This document shows, one piece after another, positions 17,921-27,413 of a DNA stretch of 64,000 bases. The DNA lies in NCBI RefSeq assembly GCF_004345025.1, contig NZ_CP037745.1:992001-1056000 (forward strand). The letters run 5' to 3'. Position numbers and translations under genes: made by a program. The notes below the pieces were generated by a model. It saw nothing but the letters and a program-made list of their open reading frames with translations, did no database searches and was not told where the DNA came from. Source of the stretch: Rheinheimera sp. D18. Its GTDB lineage: Bacteria; Pseudomonadota; Gammaproteobacteria; Enterobacterales; Alteromonadaceae. The stretch's first letter is position 1. Each line of letters opens with the position of its first letter.

Positions 17921-19102
17921 ATGCTGGTAACGGATAATAACCGAATGAAAATAAAATATTCTTTAGCCGCTGTTGCAGGTTTGGCTACTTGGGCCTTGGT
18001 TTTTGCAATAACCTTATTTGTGTTATCACGATATAGCGCTGCTTACCAAGTTAATAGTCATATTATGGTTGCCGCTAGCGCATTGTTTTTACTATATGGC
18101 GCTATTTTTGCGTTATTAACTGTAGAGCATTGCTCGATACCTTTAGCATCAAACAAACATAAATTATTACTGTTGGTACAGCTGCTGTGCGCTTTTGGTC
18201 TGATGCTGTTATTGCATAGGTATCAGTTAGATTATTTAGCTATTCTCAGCATTATTTGGGTCGCATCCTTACCTAATTTAATGAGCACACCGCGTGCATT
18301 ATTACTTACTTTCGTGATTGTTTTACTTTGGTTTAGTTTAGCCAGTGTACTTGAGCAACGCGCGCTGTGGATCACCGGATTACTGTACGGTAGTTTTCAT
18401 ATTTTTGCCGTATTAATGCAGCATGCTACTTATTCTGCCCAACAAGCACGCGATGCGTTAGAGAGCAAACACCGGCAGCTACAAGCAACGCAGCAATTAT
18501 TGCAAGCGGTATCAAGACAAAGCGAGCGCACAAGAATAGCGCGAGATTTACACGATGTGGTCGGACACCATTTAACGGCATTAACAATTCAGCTGCAGGT
18601 TGCGGGACATATTACTGATGGCGAGGTTAAAACTCAAATTGATAAATGCCATCAGCTGGCTAAATTACTGCTATCTGATGTACGCGAAGCAGTATCTACG
18701 TTACGTCAATACCGTGATATGGCGTTAAAGGATGCGGTGCAACAGCTAACGTCTTTAATTCCGACACAGCTAAACGTCATCCTTGATATAGAGCCGGCTA
18801 TAGTATTGCAAGACTTAGCGCAAACTCAGCATTTATTTTGCATTATTCAAGAAGCGATAAGTAATAGCTTAAAGCATAGTGGCGCTAGCGAGTTTGTGAT
18901 TAAGGCTGCTGTGCAGGATAATATACTGCAACTTGATTTGTATGATAACGGAAAAGTACATAGTAATTGGCAAGCCGGTAGCGGTATAACCGGTATGTTT
19001 GAGCGAGCTGCAGAATGTGCCGCCAACCTAACCGTAACGTCAATAAAAGGTGCGTTGCACCTTAGATTACAATTAGCTTATTTAGGGTTGAAAAATGTAT
19101 AA
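17921..19102 (+). CDS. Sensor histidine kinase, NarL/DesK-type (HisKA_3)
   Basis: A 393-residue kinase. Residues 10-170 form five or six membrane helices with very short loops, so the sensor is the membrane domain itself, as in DesK and LiaS. A coiled linker (172-205) leads to the dimerisation helix with ERTRIARDLHDVVGHHLTAL; H211 is the phosphorylated histidine. The ATPase domain follows, with IQEAISNSLKHS as N box and YDNGK as the D box. A second ATG at 17945 is a possible start. The response-regulator gene overlaps its end by 8 bases. The stimulus is unknown; membrane state is a family-based guess. Confidence 0.9.
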   Translation: MLVTDNNRMKIKYSLAAVAGLATWALVFAITLFVLSRYSAAYQVNSHIMVAASALFLLYGAIFALLTVEHCSIPLASNKHKLLLLVQLLCAFGLMLLLHRYQLDYLAILSIIWVASLPNLMSTPRALLLTFVIVLLWFSLASVLEQRALWITGLLYGSFHIFAVLMQHATYSAQQARDALESKHRQLQATQQLLQAVSRQSERTRIARDLHDVVGHHLTALTIQLQVAGHITDGEVKTQIDKCHQLAKLLLSDVREAVSTLRQYRDMALKDAVQQLTSLIPTQLNVILDIEPAIVLQDLAQTQHLFCIIQEAISNSLKHSGASEFVIKAAVQDNILQLDLYDNGKVHSNWQAGSGITGMFERAAECAANLTVTSIKGALHLRLQLAYLGLKNV

Positions 19103-19751
19103 GGTATTGCTAGTTGATGATCAGAAACTGATCCGTGATGGCATTAAAAGCCTGTTGGCGTTATCGGGTAAGGTGGATGTTGTTGCTGAATGCGCAGACG
19201 GCTCTAGTGTTATCGTCACGTGCGAGCAAGTGCAGCCTGATGTGATATTGCTCGATTTATCTATGCCGATAATGAATGGTGTACAAACCCTAGCGGCGCT
19301 TAAACAAGCAGGTATTTATATACCGGTACTTATGCTAACTACCTTTGATGAGTCTGGGTTAGTACTAAAAAGTATTCGTTTAGGGGCTAAAGGTTTTTTG
19401 CTCAAAGATGTGTCGCTGGAAACATTAATAAACGCTATTAGTACCTTAGCGAGTGGCGGTAGCTGCTTTTCTAGCAATATTACCGAGCGATTATTAAATA
19501 TCGTACAAAATGCGGAACCGGCAGCAAACTCGTTGTTTTCTATGCCAGCTATGCTTGCGCCGCTAACAGATAAAGAGCGAGAAATATTGCAATTAATGGC
19601 GGCGGGTTATAGTAACAAAGAGATTGCCGCGGCCTTGTTCAAATCTGAAGGAACAGTAAAAAATCAATGTTCGGCTATTTTATCCAAGCTAGGAGTGCGA
19701 GATCGCACCCGAGCCGTATTGCTAGCATTAGAGCATGGCATTATTAGCTAG
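19095..19751 (+). CDS. Response regulator, NarL/LuxR family
   Basis: A 218-residue DNA-binding regulator, partner of the kinase it overlaps. The receiver domain has the acidic pair D8-D9, the phosphorylation site D54 in LLDLSMP and the lysine in GFLLKDV. The C-terminal helix-turn-helix (LTDKEREILQLMAAGYSNKEIAAAL, then EGTVKNQCSAILSKLGVRDRTRA) is of the GerE/LuxR type. Regulators of this class bind inverted repeats, and the 11-13-11 dyad upstream of the kinase is the obvious candidate. Confidence 0.93.
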   Translation: MYKVLLVDDQKLIRDGIKSLLALSGKVDVVAECADGSSVIVTCEQVQPDVILLDLSMPIMNGVQTLAALKQAGIYIPVLMLTTFDESGLVLKSIRLGAKGFLLKDVSLETLINAISTLASGGSCFSSNITERLLNIVQNAEPAANSLFSMPAMLAPLTDKEREILQLMAAGYSNKEIAAALFKSEGTVKNQCSAILSKLGVRDRTRAVLLALEHGIIS

Positions 19752-19801
19752 CGTTTTACCTATTACTTAGATTTATAAGCTAACAACTTAGCCTTAGATG
19801 C

Positions 19802-20812
19802 TTAATAGCCGTTAGGGTTAGTTGACTGCCAATGCCAGCTGTCGCGTACCATGTCTTCTAGTGTTTTATTGGCAGACCAGCCCAGTAAGCTTGCTGCTTT
19901 ATCAGGCTGTGCGTAACAAGTGGCAATGTCACCTGGCCGGCGAGCGACAACCTGATAGGGCACCGCTACCTTATTTACTTTACTAAAAGCATTTACCATA
20001 TCAAGTACGCTATAGCCTACGCCAGTGCCTAAGTTTATCGCTTCAATACCGTTATTGTGCTCTAAATATTGTAAGGCTTTTACATGGCCTAAGGCTAAGT
20101 CAACTACATGAATGTAATCGCGCACGCCAGTGCCATCATGGGTTGAGTAATCGTTTCCAAACACACTTAGCTGTTTGCGTTTACCTACGGCAACTTGTGA
20201 GATAAATGGCATTAGGTTATTGGGTATACCGTTAGGGTTTTCGCCAATACGACCGCTGCTGTGGGCGCCCACTGGGTTAAAGTAACGCAATAGCGTAATG
20301 CCCCAGTCAGGCTCAGCGGCAACTAAATCTTGTAAAATATACTCGACCATAAGCTTAGTTTGGCCATAAGGATTAGTGGCTGAGCGGGGCGCTGTTTCAG
20401 GAATAGGCACTTGCTTGGCATCGCCGTACACGGTAGCAGAAGAGCTAAAAACCAGCTTGTTAACGTTAAATTCGCGCATTACACGACACAGAGTAACGGT
20501 GCCTGCAACGTTGTTATCATAATAATGCAGGGGTAACTCGGTTGATTCACCTACCGCTTTTAAACCAGCAAAATGCACTACGGCTTTAATATCATATTGG
20601 CCAAATAGCTGTTTTAACGCTTGCTCATCGCGAATGTCACCCTTAATGCTAATAACGGTGTTGTTCGTTAATTGCTCTACGCGGTTTAAGGCTTCATCTG
20701 AGCTATTGCTAAAGTTATCAAAGCTAATAACTTTATACCCACTGTTTAATAGCTCTAACGCGGTGTGGCTGCCAATGTAACCAGCACCGCCTGTTAATAA
20801 TATATAGCCCAT
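19802..20812 (-). CDS. galE: UDP-glucose 4-epimerase
   Basis: GalE interconverts UDP-glucose and UDP-galactose for surface polysaccharide and galactose metabolism. The 336-residue protein has the NAD motif TGGAGYIGSH at 7-16, the catalytic SSSATVYG serine and the NPYGQTK tyrosine-lysine pair, followed by RYFNPVGAH. An AAGGAG ribosome site precedes the ATG. It lies 23 bases after yciI. No galKT genes are nearby, so a role in nucleotide-sugar supply is more likely than galactose catabolism. Confidence 0.96.
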   Translation of the reverse strand: MGYILLTGGAGYIGSHTALELLNSGYKVISFDNFSNSSDEALNRVEQLTNNTVISIKGDIRDEQALKQLFGQYDIKAVVHFAGLKAVGESTELPLHYYDNNVAGTVTLCRVMREFNVNKLVFSSSATVYGDAKQVPIPETAPRSATNPYGQTKLMVEYILQDLVAAEPDWGITLLRYFNPVGAHSSGRIGENPNGIPNNLMPFISQVAVGKRKQLSVFGNDYSTHDGTGVRDYIHVVDLALGHVKALQYLEHNNGIEAINLGTGVGYSVLDMVNAFSKVNKVAVPYQVVARRPGDIATCYAQPDKAASLLGWSANKTLEDMVRDSWHWQSTNPNGY

Positions 20813-20835
20813 TGTACTCTCCTTGTTACTAGACC

Positions 20836-21135
20836 TTACGGCAATACTTTTTTAAACGGTTTTACCGTTGAGCGGGCATACACACCTGCCGCTAAGTAAG
20901 GGTCGGCATTCGCCCAATCTTTTGCCGCGTTAAGCGAGCTAAATTCAGCGACAACTAAAGAGCCGCTAAAACCGGCGCTACCAGGATCATTGCTGTCAAT
21001 TGCCGGTAATGGCCCTGCGATTAGCAAACGACCTTCGTTTTTTAATTGTTCTAAGCGGCTTAAGTGAGCCGGACGTGCGGCTAAGCGCTTATCTAAACTC
21101 TCTGCTACGTCTTCAGAATAAATCATATAAAACAT
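20836..21135 (-). CDS. yciI: YciI-family protein
   Basis: A 99-residue ferredoxin-like-fold protein: [33 protein letters not shown], then [13 protein letters not shown]. The conserved HxxH/ADPY positions define the YCII family. Its cellular role is unknown; relatives are dechlorinase or dehydratase domains. It precedes galE in the same direction. A ribosome site AAGGAC lies 12 bases before the ATG. Confidence 0.9.
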   Translation of the reverse strand: MFYMIYSEDVAESLDKRLAARPAHLSRLEQLKNEGRLLIAGPLPAIDSNDPGSAGFSGSLVVAEFSSLNAAKDWANADPYLAAGVYARSTVKPFKKVLP

Positions 21136-21325
21136 ACTAGTGTCCTTGCGCCGTGCGAATAAATACTGCGCGAACCTTAGCAGAAAGTCGGCTTTTCGCC
21201 AATGGAATTCAGCGTATAAGGCCGGTTCAGCACTAGGATTTACCCCAACACCCTGTTAGCATGCAGAGCGCTTAAAAAAATAATAATCAATTCTAATAAG
21301 AAATTTTCAGGGAGTTTTCGCCGCG

Positions 21326-22738
21326 ATGAAACGTGAACAATTCAGTTCAAGCCTCGGTTTTGTGCTGGCAGCCGCCGGCTCAGCAGTAGGTATAGGTAAT
21401 TTAGTCGCCTTTCCGGTTATGGCCAGTAAAAATGGCGGTGCCGCCTTTTTAATCATGTATGCCTTTTTTGTATTTTTTATCTGCTTGCCAATAATGTTGG
21501 CGGAGATGAGCTTAGGCCGTCATACCAGACAAAATCCATTGGGTGCTTACACCGACATTGGTAAAAATGCCGCTTGGCGCACTGTGGGTTGGATGTCGGT
21601 GATTACGCCGTTTATGATTGGTGTATTTTATTTAGTTATTACCGTGTGGATCTTTGGCTATTTAGGTAAGTCGGTGTTGGGGCAACTAACTGAACTTGCT
21701 GATCCAAGTAGCTTTGGTGCTTTTATTAATAGTAACGAGCTATTTGTCTATATGGCCATTGTTGTTGGCTTAACTTTTCTTATATTACAAGGTGGCGTTA
21801 AACAAGGCATTGAAAAGGCCGCTAGAGTATTAATGCCAATGCTGTTTGTCATGCTTATTGCTTTGGTTATTTATGTTATGACCTTAGATAATGCCATGTT
21901 AGGTGTTAAGTTTTTCTTAATTCCTGAGTTTGATAAGTTAACGGGCAAGGTACTAAACGGCGCATTGGCACAAGCATTTTTCTCGCTGTCGCTGGCTATG
22001 GGTATTTTAATTACCTACGGCTCTTATATTCAAAAAAACAATAATATTGTCCACGCCGGTAAAATGGTGGCGGGCTTATCTTTGTTGGTAGCCTGTTGTT
22101 CAGGGTTGTTAATTTTACCTGCGGTGTTTTCGTTTAACCCAGATATTCAAATTAGTACCTTATCTGAATCTAGTATCAGTATGATTTTCACCTTTTTACC
22201 GAAAATATTTTTAGCGATGCAGGCTGATATTGGTTATTTTGGTGCGTCCTTCGTTGCTAGTTTTTTCTTCTTACTAGTGTTTTTTGCTGCGCTAACCTCA
22301 CTGGTATCTATTATCGAAGTGCCGGTAGCCAGTTTAATGGATAGTAAAGGTGTAAGTCGTCGCTCGGCATTATGTGTGCTTGGTGGCGCGATGATTGTAC
22401 TGGCTATTATTTCTGCTTTGTCTTTTGGTCGGGTTGAGCTGTTTAGTAACTTGCTAAGCTACGGCGGGGTAGATAAGTCATTTTTCGATCTGGTATATGA
22501 TATTTTCTACGAAACTATTCTGCCGCTAAATGGTTTCTTACTGTGTCTGTTCGTTATTTACCGCTGGAAGAAGCATAACCTTGACGCGGAGATTAGTCAG
22601 GGGAACCCTAGCTTTAGCGGTTCGTTACTACAAAAGTATGTTAACTTTTCATTAGGTACTTTTATTCCGCTGATTTTGGCGGTGATCTTTATTAATACCG
22701 TATCGACTATTTTCTTTGGTAAAAACCTACTGTTTTGA
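21326..22738 (+). CDS. Sodium-dependent transporter, NSS/SNF family
   Basis: A 470-residue inner-membrane symporter with the LeuT fold and about eleven helices. The N-terminal GFVLAAAGSAVGIGNLVAFPV segment is the sodium-site motif of TM1; GGAAFLIMYAF and EMSLGRHTR follow. NSS members import amino acids with sodium; the substrate is not readable here. The gene stands alone between divergent yciI and convergent proS, and a long terminator closes it. A GGGAG site lies about 13 bases before the ATG. Confidence 0.92.
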   Translation: MKREQFSSSLGFVLAAAGSAVGIGNLVAFPVMASKNGGAAFLIMYAFFVFFICLPIMLAEMSLGRHTRQNPLGAYTDIGKNAAWRTVGWMSVITPFMIGVFYLVITVWIFGYLGKSVLGQLTELADPSSFGAFINSNELFVYMAIVVGLTFLILQGGVKQGIEKAARVLMPMLFVMLIALVIYVMTLDNAMLGVKFFLIPEFDKLTGKVLNGALAQAFFSLSLAMGILITYGSYIQKNNNIVHAGKMVAGLSLLVACCSGLLILPAVFSFNPDIQISTLSESSISMIFTFLPKIFLAMQADIGYFGASFVASFFFLLVFFAALTSLVSIIEVPVASLMDSKGVSRRSALCVLGGAMIVLAIISALSFGRVELFSNLLSYGGVDKSFFDLVYDIFYETILPLNGFLLCLFVIYRWKKHNLDAEISQGNPSFSGSLLQKYVNFSLGTFIPLILAVIFINTVSTIFFGKNLLF

Positions 22739-22752
22739 TCATGCAGTAGATA

Positions 22753-22783
22753 AAAGAAAGGCCGCAAATTGCGGCCTTTCTTT
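22753..22783. terminator. Bidirectional terminator between the NSS transporter and proS
   Basis: AAAGAAAGGCCGC and GCGGCCTTTCTTT form a perfect 13-bp stem around AAATT, flanked by A-rich and T-rich sides, serving both convergent genes. Confidence 0.92.
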
Positions 22784-22798
22784 ATCGGTATAAGTAAA

Positions 22799-24526
22799 TT
22801 ACTTTACTAACTTTTGCTGCATTGCTGCGACAACGCCAGGAATATCTAACATTGCTTTTTCACCGGTGCGGCGGTTTTTGTATTCTACTTGCTGGTTATC
22901 TAAGTTACGTTCACCAATTACAATGCTGTGTGGAATGCCAATCAGCTCCATATCAGCGAACATAACGCCTGGGCGCTCTTTACGGTCGTCAAATAGCACT
23001 TCAAAGCCTGCAGCAGTTAACTCGTTATATAAGCGCACGGTGGCTTCTTCAATGCGTACCGACTTGTGCATGTTCATCGGAATTAACGCAATTTGAAATG
23101 GTGCTATCGCATCTGGCCAAATAATACCGTACTCGTCATTATTTTGTTCTATGGCCGCGGCGATAATGCGTGACACACCCACACCATAGCAGCCCATGGT
23201 CATAATTTGATGTTTGCCTTCTTCATTCAGTACACCGGCTTTTAATGCCTGAGAGTATTTGTCACCTAATTGGAAGATATGACCTACTTCGATACCACGC
23301 TTAATAACTAATTTACCCTTACCACAAGGGCTGGCATCACCTTCAACGATATTACGTATGTCGGCTACGGTATAATCTTGGATGTCCCGCTGCCAGTTGA
23401 CGCCAGTTAGGTGATAACCGTCTTTGTTTGCGCCGCAAATAAAGTCGGTAAGGTGGGCGGCGCTGCGATCAACAATCACCGGTATCTTGCTAGCAACTGG
23501 GCCTAATGAGCCTGGGCCTGCGCCGATTGCTGCGCGAATTTCCTCTTCTGATGCAAATACTAATGGGCTTTGCACCTGAGGAAGTTTTTCCGCTTTAATT
23601 TCGTTTAATTCGTGATCGCCACGTAGTACCAAAGCAACCAGTGTTTGTGTTGCTTTTGCATCCGCCTTTGTTGCGTACACGACTAAGGTTTTACACACTT
23701 TGGCGGAGCTTTGATTTAGTAGCGTGGCTACATCAGCTACAGTTTTAACATTCGGGGTGGCTACTTCAGTTAATACTTCGCTAGGAGCTGCAGGTTCGCC
23801 TTGTGGCGCTAATGCTTCGGCCATTTCAATGTTTGCCGCGTAGTCGCTAGCATCTGAAAAAGCGATAGCGTCTTCGCCAGAGGCCGCCAATACATGGAAT
23901 TCGTGCGACATACTGCCGCCAATAGCGCCGGTGTCGGCGAGTACTGGACGAAAGTTCAAGCCTAAACGGGTAAAGATATTACAGTAGGCTTGATACATTG
24001 CATCATAAGTTTGCTGCAAACTGTCTTGTGATAAATGAAATGAGTAGGCATCTTTCATCAAAAATTCCCGTGCACGCATTACGCCAAAACGTGGCCGACG
24101 CTCGTCACGAAACTTAGTTTGAATTTGATATAAGCTCAGTGGTAGTTGCTTGTAGCTGGTAATTTCGCGACGAACTAAATCGGTAATAACTTCTTCGTGG
24201 GTTGGCCCTAAAACAAAATCGCGAGTGTGCCGGTCTTTAAAACGCAGTAGCTCTGCATCCATTTGCTCCCAGCGCCCAGATTCTTGCCATAGCTCAGCTG
24301 GCTGTACCATTGGCATTAATACTTCAATAGCACCGGCTTTATTCATTTCTTCACGAACAATTTGCTCTACTTTACGCAGCACGCGCACACCAGTAGGTAA
24401 GTAGGTATACAAACCTGATGCAACACGGCGCACCATACCGGCGCGCAGCATTAATTTATGACTAATAACTTCAGCGTCGGCTGGCGTTTCTTTAAGGGTA
24501 GATAATAAGTACTGGCTGCTGCGCAT
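22799..24526 (-). CDS. proS: Prolyl-tRNA synthetase
   Basis: A class II aminoacyl-tRNA synthetase of 575 residues, the bacterial long form with a YbaK-type editing domain inserted at about 220-400 between motifs 2 and 3. Visible marks: motif 1 ([23 protein letters not shown]), motif 2 ([26 protein letters not shown]), the editing-domain [12 protein letters not shown], the [10 protein letters not shown] motif 3 and the anticodon-binding domain ending at LVK. The ATG is preceded by only a weak ribosome site. It lies 60 bases after the kelch gene with a terminator between, so it probably has its own promoter. Confidence 0.97.
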   Translation of the reverse strand: MRSSQYLLSTLKETPADAEVISHKLMLRAGMVRRVASGLYTYLPTGVRVLRKVEQIVREEMNKAGAIEVLMPMVQPAELWQESGRWEQMDAELLRFKDRHTRDFVLGPTHEEVITDLVRREITSYKQLPLSLYQIQTKFRDERRPRFGVMRAREFLMKDAYSFHLSQDSLQQTYDAMYQAYCNIFTRLGLNFRPVLADTGAIGGSMSHEFHVLAASGEDAIAFSDASDYAANIEMAEALAPQGEPAAPSEVLTEVATPNVKTVADVATLLNQSSAKVCKTLVVYATKADAKATQTLVALVLRGDHELNEIKAEKLPQVQSPLVFASEEEIRAAIGAGPGSLGPVASKIPVIVDRSAAHLTDFICGANKDGYHLTGVNWQRDIQDYTVADIRNIVEGDASPCGKGKLVIKRGIEVGHIFQLGDKYSQALKAGVLNEEGKHQIMTMGCYGVGVSRIIAAAIEQNNDEYGIIWPDAIAPFQIALIPMNMHKSVRIEEATVRLYNELTAAGFEVLFDDRKERPGVMFADMELIGIPHSIVIGERNLDNQQVEYKNRRTGEKAMLDIPGVVAAMQQKLVK

Positions 24527-24546
24527 GGCATTCTCATATTGGTGCT

Positions 24547-24576
24547 AAAAAATAGCCGCCATTCTAGCAAGGCGGC
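24547..24576 (-). terminator. Terminator after the kelch gene
   Basis: On the minus strand GCCGCC and GGCGGC pair around a 10-base loop, followed by TATTTTTT, in the 60-base gap before proS. Confidence 0.85.
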
Positions 24577-24586
24577 AGTGGCAATT

Positions 24587-25654
24587 CTATTGGAGTTTTA
24601 ATTGGTGTTGGATCAGCTTATTGGTAACGTGCTGTTCGGCTGTCATGCCACCGACAGAGTATATACTGCCATCAATATCTATTAAGCCGCGCAAGTCCAT
24701 TACTGCCGTAGTATCGGCCGCTTTTAACCAGCGCTGTTCTGTTAAAGAATAAAGCCATACTTTACTATTGGGTGCTGACGCGACGTTGTTATAGCCAATA
24801 CCGTTGTAGTTATATGGGTTAGTGCTGCCACCAACAAAAGCAATAACATCTTTACCATCTACTTTACTGGCAATAGCGGCCATACGATAGCGCGCCGTGC
24901 CAGTCGGATGCGGCACCTTTCGCCAGTCTATACTATTCGCGTTGTCACCAACACTACCTAAATAACAGGCTGGTTCGCTTACAAACTCGCGTTTGCGGTC
25001 AGTATAATATTGTAAGGTTACGCCATCACAGAGCAACATCTTATTGTTTAGCATTGCACCGGCTAAGCCAAATACGGGGTTACCGGGGAAAGGCGTTGCT
25101 TGAGACCAACGTTGGGTATAATTATCAAAGAGTTGGACTAAATTAACGTTGCCATTGTCGCTCCAACCACTGACTAAATAGATGTAGCGGTTCTGGTAGG
25201 TTAGTGCCACTGCATCATCTACTGGCACGGGTATATCATTAAGTTTTGTATAACGTTTGGTTATCGGGTCAAGCCGATAGCTATCTGCCACCGTTTGCTC
25301 GCTACCGTCGGTATTTACGCTAAAGCCACCAAACACAAAGAAGTTATTATTCAACGCCACGGCACTGGCCGCAATGCGCCCTGATAAACGTTGCTGGCTG
25401 GGTACTGCTGGCATATCGTGCCAGCCGAAATCACCTAGCGTGTGCATAAATACTTTGTTATGAATATCCGCTTGCTGCTTGCCTTGGCCAATACCCATAA
25501 AGCTAGCAATGTAAGTTTTGCCGCGAATATGCACGCTGGCTACTGCATTATTGCTTACCGGTTCGGGTAAATCGGGTAAGGCTGCTGCTGATACGGCAAT
25601 ACAGGTTGTTGCAGCTGCCAAACTACTCAGGTAGCTGATGTATTTCAGTAACAT
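24587..25654 (-). CDS. Secreted kelch-repeat protein
   Basis: A 355-residue protein with an N-terminal signal peptide (hydrophobic 8-25, cut near AAA-LP). The body is a six-bladed beta-propeller by repeat pattern: FFVFGGFSVNT, YIYLVSGWSDN, GLAGAMLNNKMLLCDG, VIAFVGGST and GLIDIDGSIYSVGGM are the blade signatures. It resembles NanM-like periplasmic propellers, but the sialic-acid mutarotase role is not supported by neighbours. The start overlaps the end of trmO by 32 bases and has GGGGAA upstream, so the two are transcribed together. Confidence 0.82.
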   Translation of the reverse strand: MLLKYISYLSSLAAATTCIAVSAAALPDLPEPVSNNAVASVHIRGKTYIASFMGIGQGKQQADIHNKVFMHTLGDFGWHDMPAVPSQQRLSGRIAASAVALNNNFFVFGGFSVNTDGSEQTVADSYRLDPITKRYTKLNDIPVPVDDAVALTYQNRYIYLVSGWSDNGNVNLVQLFDNYTQRWSQATPFPGNPVFGLAGAMLNNKMLLCDGVTLQYYTDRKREFVSEPACYLGSVGDNANSIDWRKVPHPTGTARYRMAAIASKVDGKDVIAFVGGSTNPYNYNGIGYNNVASAPNSKVWLYSLTEQRWLKAADTTAVMDLRGLIDIDGSIYSVGGMTAEQHVTNKLIQHQLKLQ

Positions 25655-26333
25655 GGTTATGTTCCCCGTTAACGGTCCATTTTATATTGTAGTTATATAG
25701 TGTCATGCCATAACTTTGTTCGCCGTCACGTTGTTTTTTATACGACGGTCGTGGATCTTGTTTTAGTACTTTTTCAATAAATAACTGTAAATCTGGATAC
25801 TGAATTTGCTGTTGGCAAAAAATACTGGCGGTTTCGGTAAAACTGACGGTCATTGCGGTGCTAGGCGCGGCATCAGCAAAGCCACCAGCGGCGTTTGGTA
25901 GAGCGTCAGAATAGGGTAGGTAAGGCTTTATATCAATAACGGGTGTGCCATCCAGTAAATCGATACCGCTAATTTTAAGCATTAGCTTACCGTTTTTACG
26001 TTCTACACCGTCTAGCTTTACCACTGATAAGCCAATTGGGTTGGGCCGAAAGGTTGCCCTCGTCGCAAATACGCCTTTACGGGCATTACCACCTAAGCGT
26101 GGTGGGCGTACCATCGGTGACCAGCCTTTATCTGCAGTTTCGTGAAAGACAAATAACAACCATAAGTGGCTAAAGCTGTCGATACCGCGCAGTATAGCCT
26201 CATCGTTATACTCATTTTCCAACACCAAATAACCTGTAGCTTCTGCTATAAGACCCGGCTGGCGCGGAATGGCAAATTTTTGTTTGTAGGGCGATTGAAT
26301 ATAGCCAACTACATTAAATTGATAAGCTGCCAT
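25623..26333 (-). CDS. trmO: tRNA (N6-threonylcarbamoyladenosine(37)-N6)-methyltransferase
   Basis: TrmO (TsaA/YaeB) uses S-adenosylmethionine to methylate t6A37 in tRNA-Thr. The 236-residue beta-barrel protein shows GYIQSPYKQKFAIPRQPG at the N-terminus, FSHLWLLFVFH and ATRATFRPNPIGLS, the hallmark motif, then DLLDGTPVIDIKPYLPYSD. An AGGAG site lies close to the ATG. It overlaps the kelch gene and follows the carbonic anhydrase gene. Confidence 0.95.
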   Translation of the reverse strand: MAAYQFNVVGYIQSPYKQKFAIPRQPGLIAEATGYLVLENEYNDEAILRGIDSFSHLWLLFVFHETADKGWSPMVRPPRLGGNARKGVFATRATFRPNPIGLSVVKLDGVERKNGKLMLKISGIDLLDGTPVIDIKPYLPYSDALPNAAGGFADAAPSTAMTVSFTETASIFCQQQIQYPDLQLFIEKVLKQDPRPSYKKQRDGEQSYGMTLYNYNIKWTVNGEHNHVTEIHQLPE

Positions 26334-26411
26334 AGGCTCCTGAGGTAAAACACTAACGTGCGTAATGTGCTAATTTATAAAAGCCTAAAGTAGCATACTG
26401 TTTTTAAATAG

Positions 26412-27068
26412 CTATTTTTCGTTAAGGTGGCAATCGCTTAAATCAATAGTATAAATATTATCCAACTTGTCGATAGAAGAATGGCTAACGCTTAAATCTT
26501 TTACCCGGCCATTGCGCAGACTATAAACCCAGCCATGAATAGTTAAGGGTTGGCCGCGCTCCCATGCTTCTTGCACAAAGCTGGTATGACATAAATTGCG
26601 TACCTGTTCCATCACGTTTAATTCAATCAATCGATTAACGCGATCGTCTTCATCAGCAAAGGCGTCTACATCATCGCGGTGCATGGCATACACATCTTTT
26701 ACATTACGTAGCCAGTTATCAACAAAGCCCACGCGTTGCTTGGTCATAGCCGCCTTAACACCACCACAACCATAATGACCGACGACCAATATATGCTTAA
26801 CTTTAAGAACTTCAATGGCATATTGTAATACTGACAAGCAGTTCATATCTGAATGTACTACTAGGTTTGCAACATTACGGTGGACAAACAGCTCACCTGG
26901 CAATAAGCCCACTATTTCATTAGCAGGAACACGGCTGTCTGAACAACCTATCCACAAATACTCAGGAGCTTGTTGCTCTGAAAGTTGTTTGAAGAAGCCT
27001 GGCTGCTCTTTTTCGATGCGGTCAGCCCAGTTTTTGTTGTTAATAAACAGCTGTTTAAACGCAGGCAT
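26412..27068 (-). CDS. can: Beta-class carbonic anhydrase
   Basis: Interconverts carbon dioxide and bicarbonate and supplies bicarbonate for carboxylases. The zinc ligands C42, H98 and C101 are present (IGCSDSR, GHYGCGG) with D44-R46 as the gating pair; 218 residues fits the Can type. An AAGGTAGAG ribosome site precedes the ATG. It is followed by trmO after 78 bases with no obvious terminator. Upstream lies a 345-base AT-rich gap shared with the divergent H-NS-like gene. Confidence 0.96.
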   Translation of the reverse strand: MPAFKQLFINNKNWADRIEKEQPGFFKQLSEQQAPEYLWIGCSDSRVPANEIVGLLPGELFVHRNVANLVVHSDMNCLSVLQYAIEVLKVKHILVVGHYGCGGVKAAMTKQRVGFVDNWLRNVKDVYAMHRDDVDAFADEDDRVNRLIELNVMEQVRNLCHTSFVQEAWERGQPLTIHGWVYSLRNGRVKDLSVSHSSIDKLDNIYTIDLSDCHLNEK

Positions 27069-27413
27069 AGCTCTACCTTGAGTGTAGGTTGACGAGGAGA
27101 ATACTAATTTTACCTGCTTTTTTTACACCGGCAACGATTAATTTGGAAAAGTTTCGCTTAGCTCGGTAGTAAACAAACTATTTGGTCATGTTTATTGCAT
27201 TAGCAAGAATATAGTAAAGTATGTTATACAATGTTTAAACGTTAAATGTAATATGCACTCTGTGTGCTGCTTATTATATCTAGAATGTAATTTGATATTA
27301 TTATTAACCCAAGCTGAATGAGCGTGGTGTTTTTATATAATACAATTTCAATAATATCTTTATTTTTTTCTATAATTTAATTATTCTGATCCCAATTATG
27401 ATAGGAGGTTACA
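27069..27413. other. AT-rich divergent intergenic region
   Basis: A 345-base gap between can and the H-NS-like gene, markedly richer in A and T than the surroundings (for example 27341-27382). TATAAT at 27336-27341 is a possible -10 for the rightward gene; no convincing -35 is seen. Such regions are typical H-NS targets, so autoregulation is possible. No RNA gene or ORF worth reporting. Confidence 0.5.

Noticed and set aside
27230-27255. Palindrome-like TTTAAACGTTAAA before the H-NS-like gene
   Set aside because: Short and imperfect in a very AT-rich region; expected by chance.
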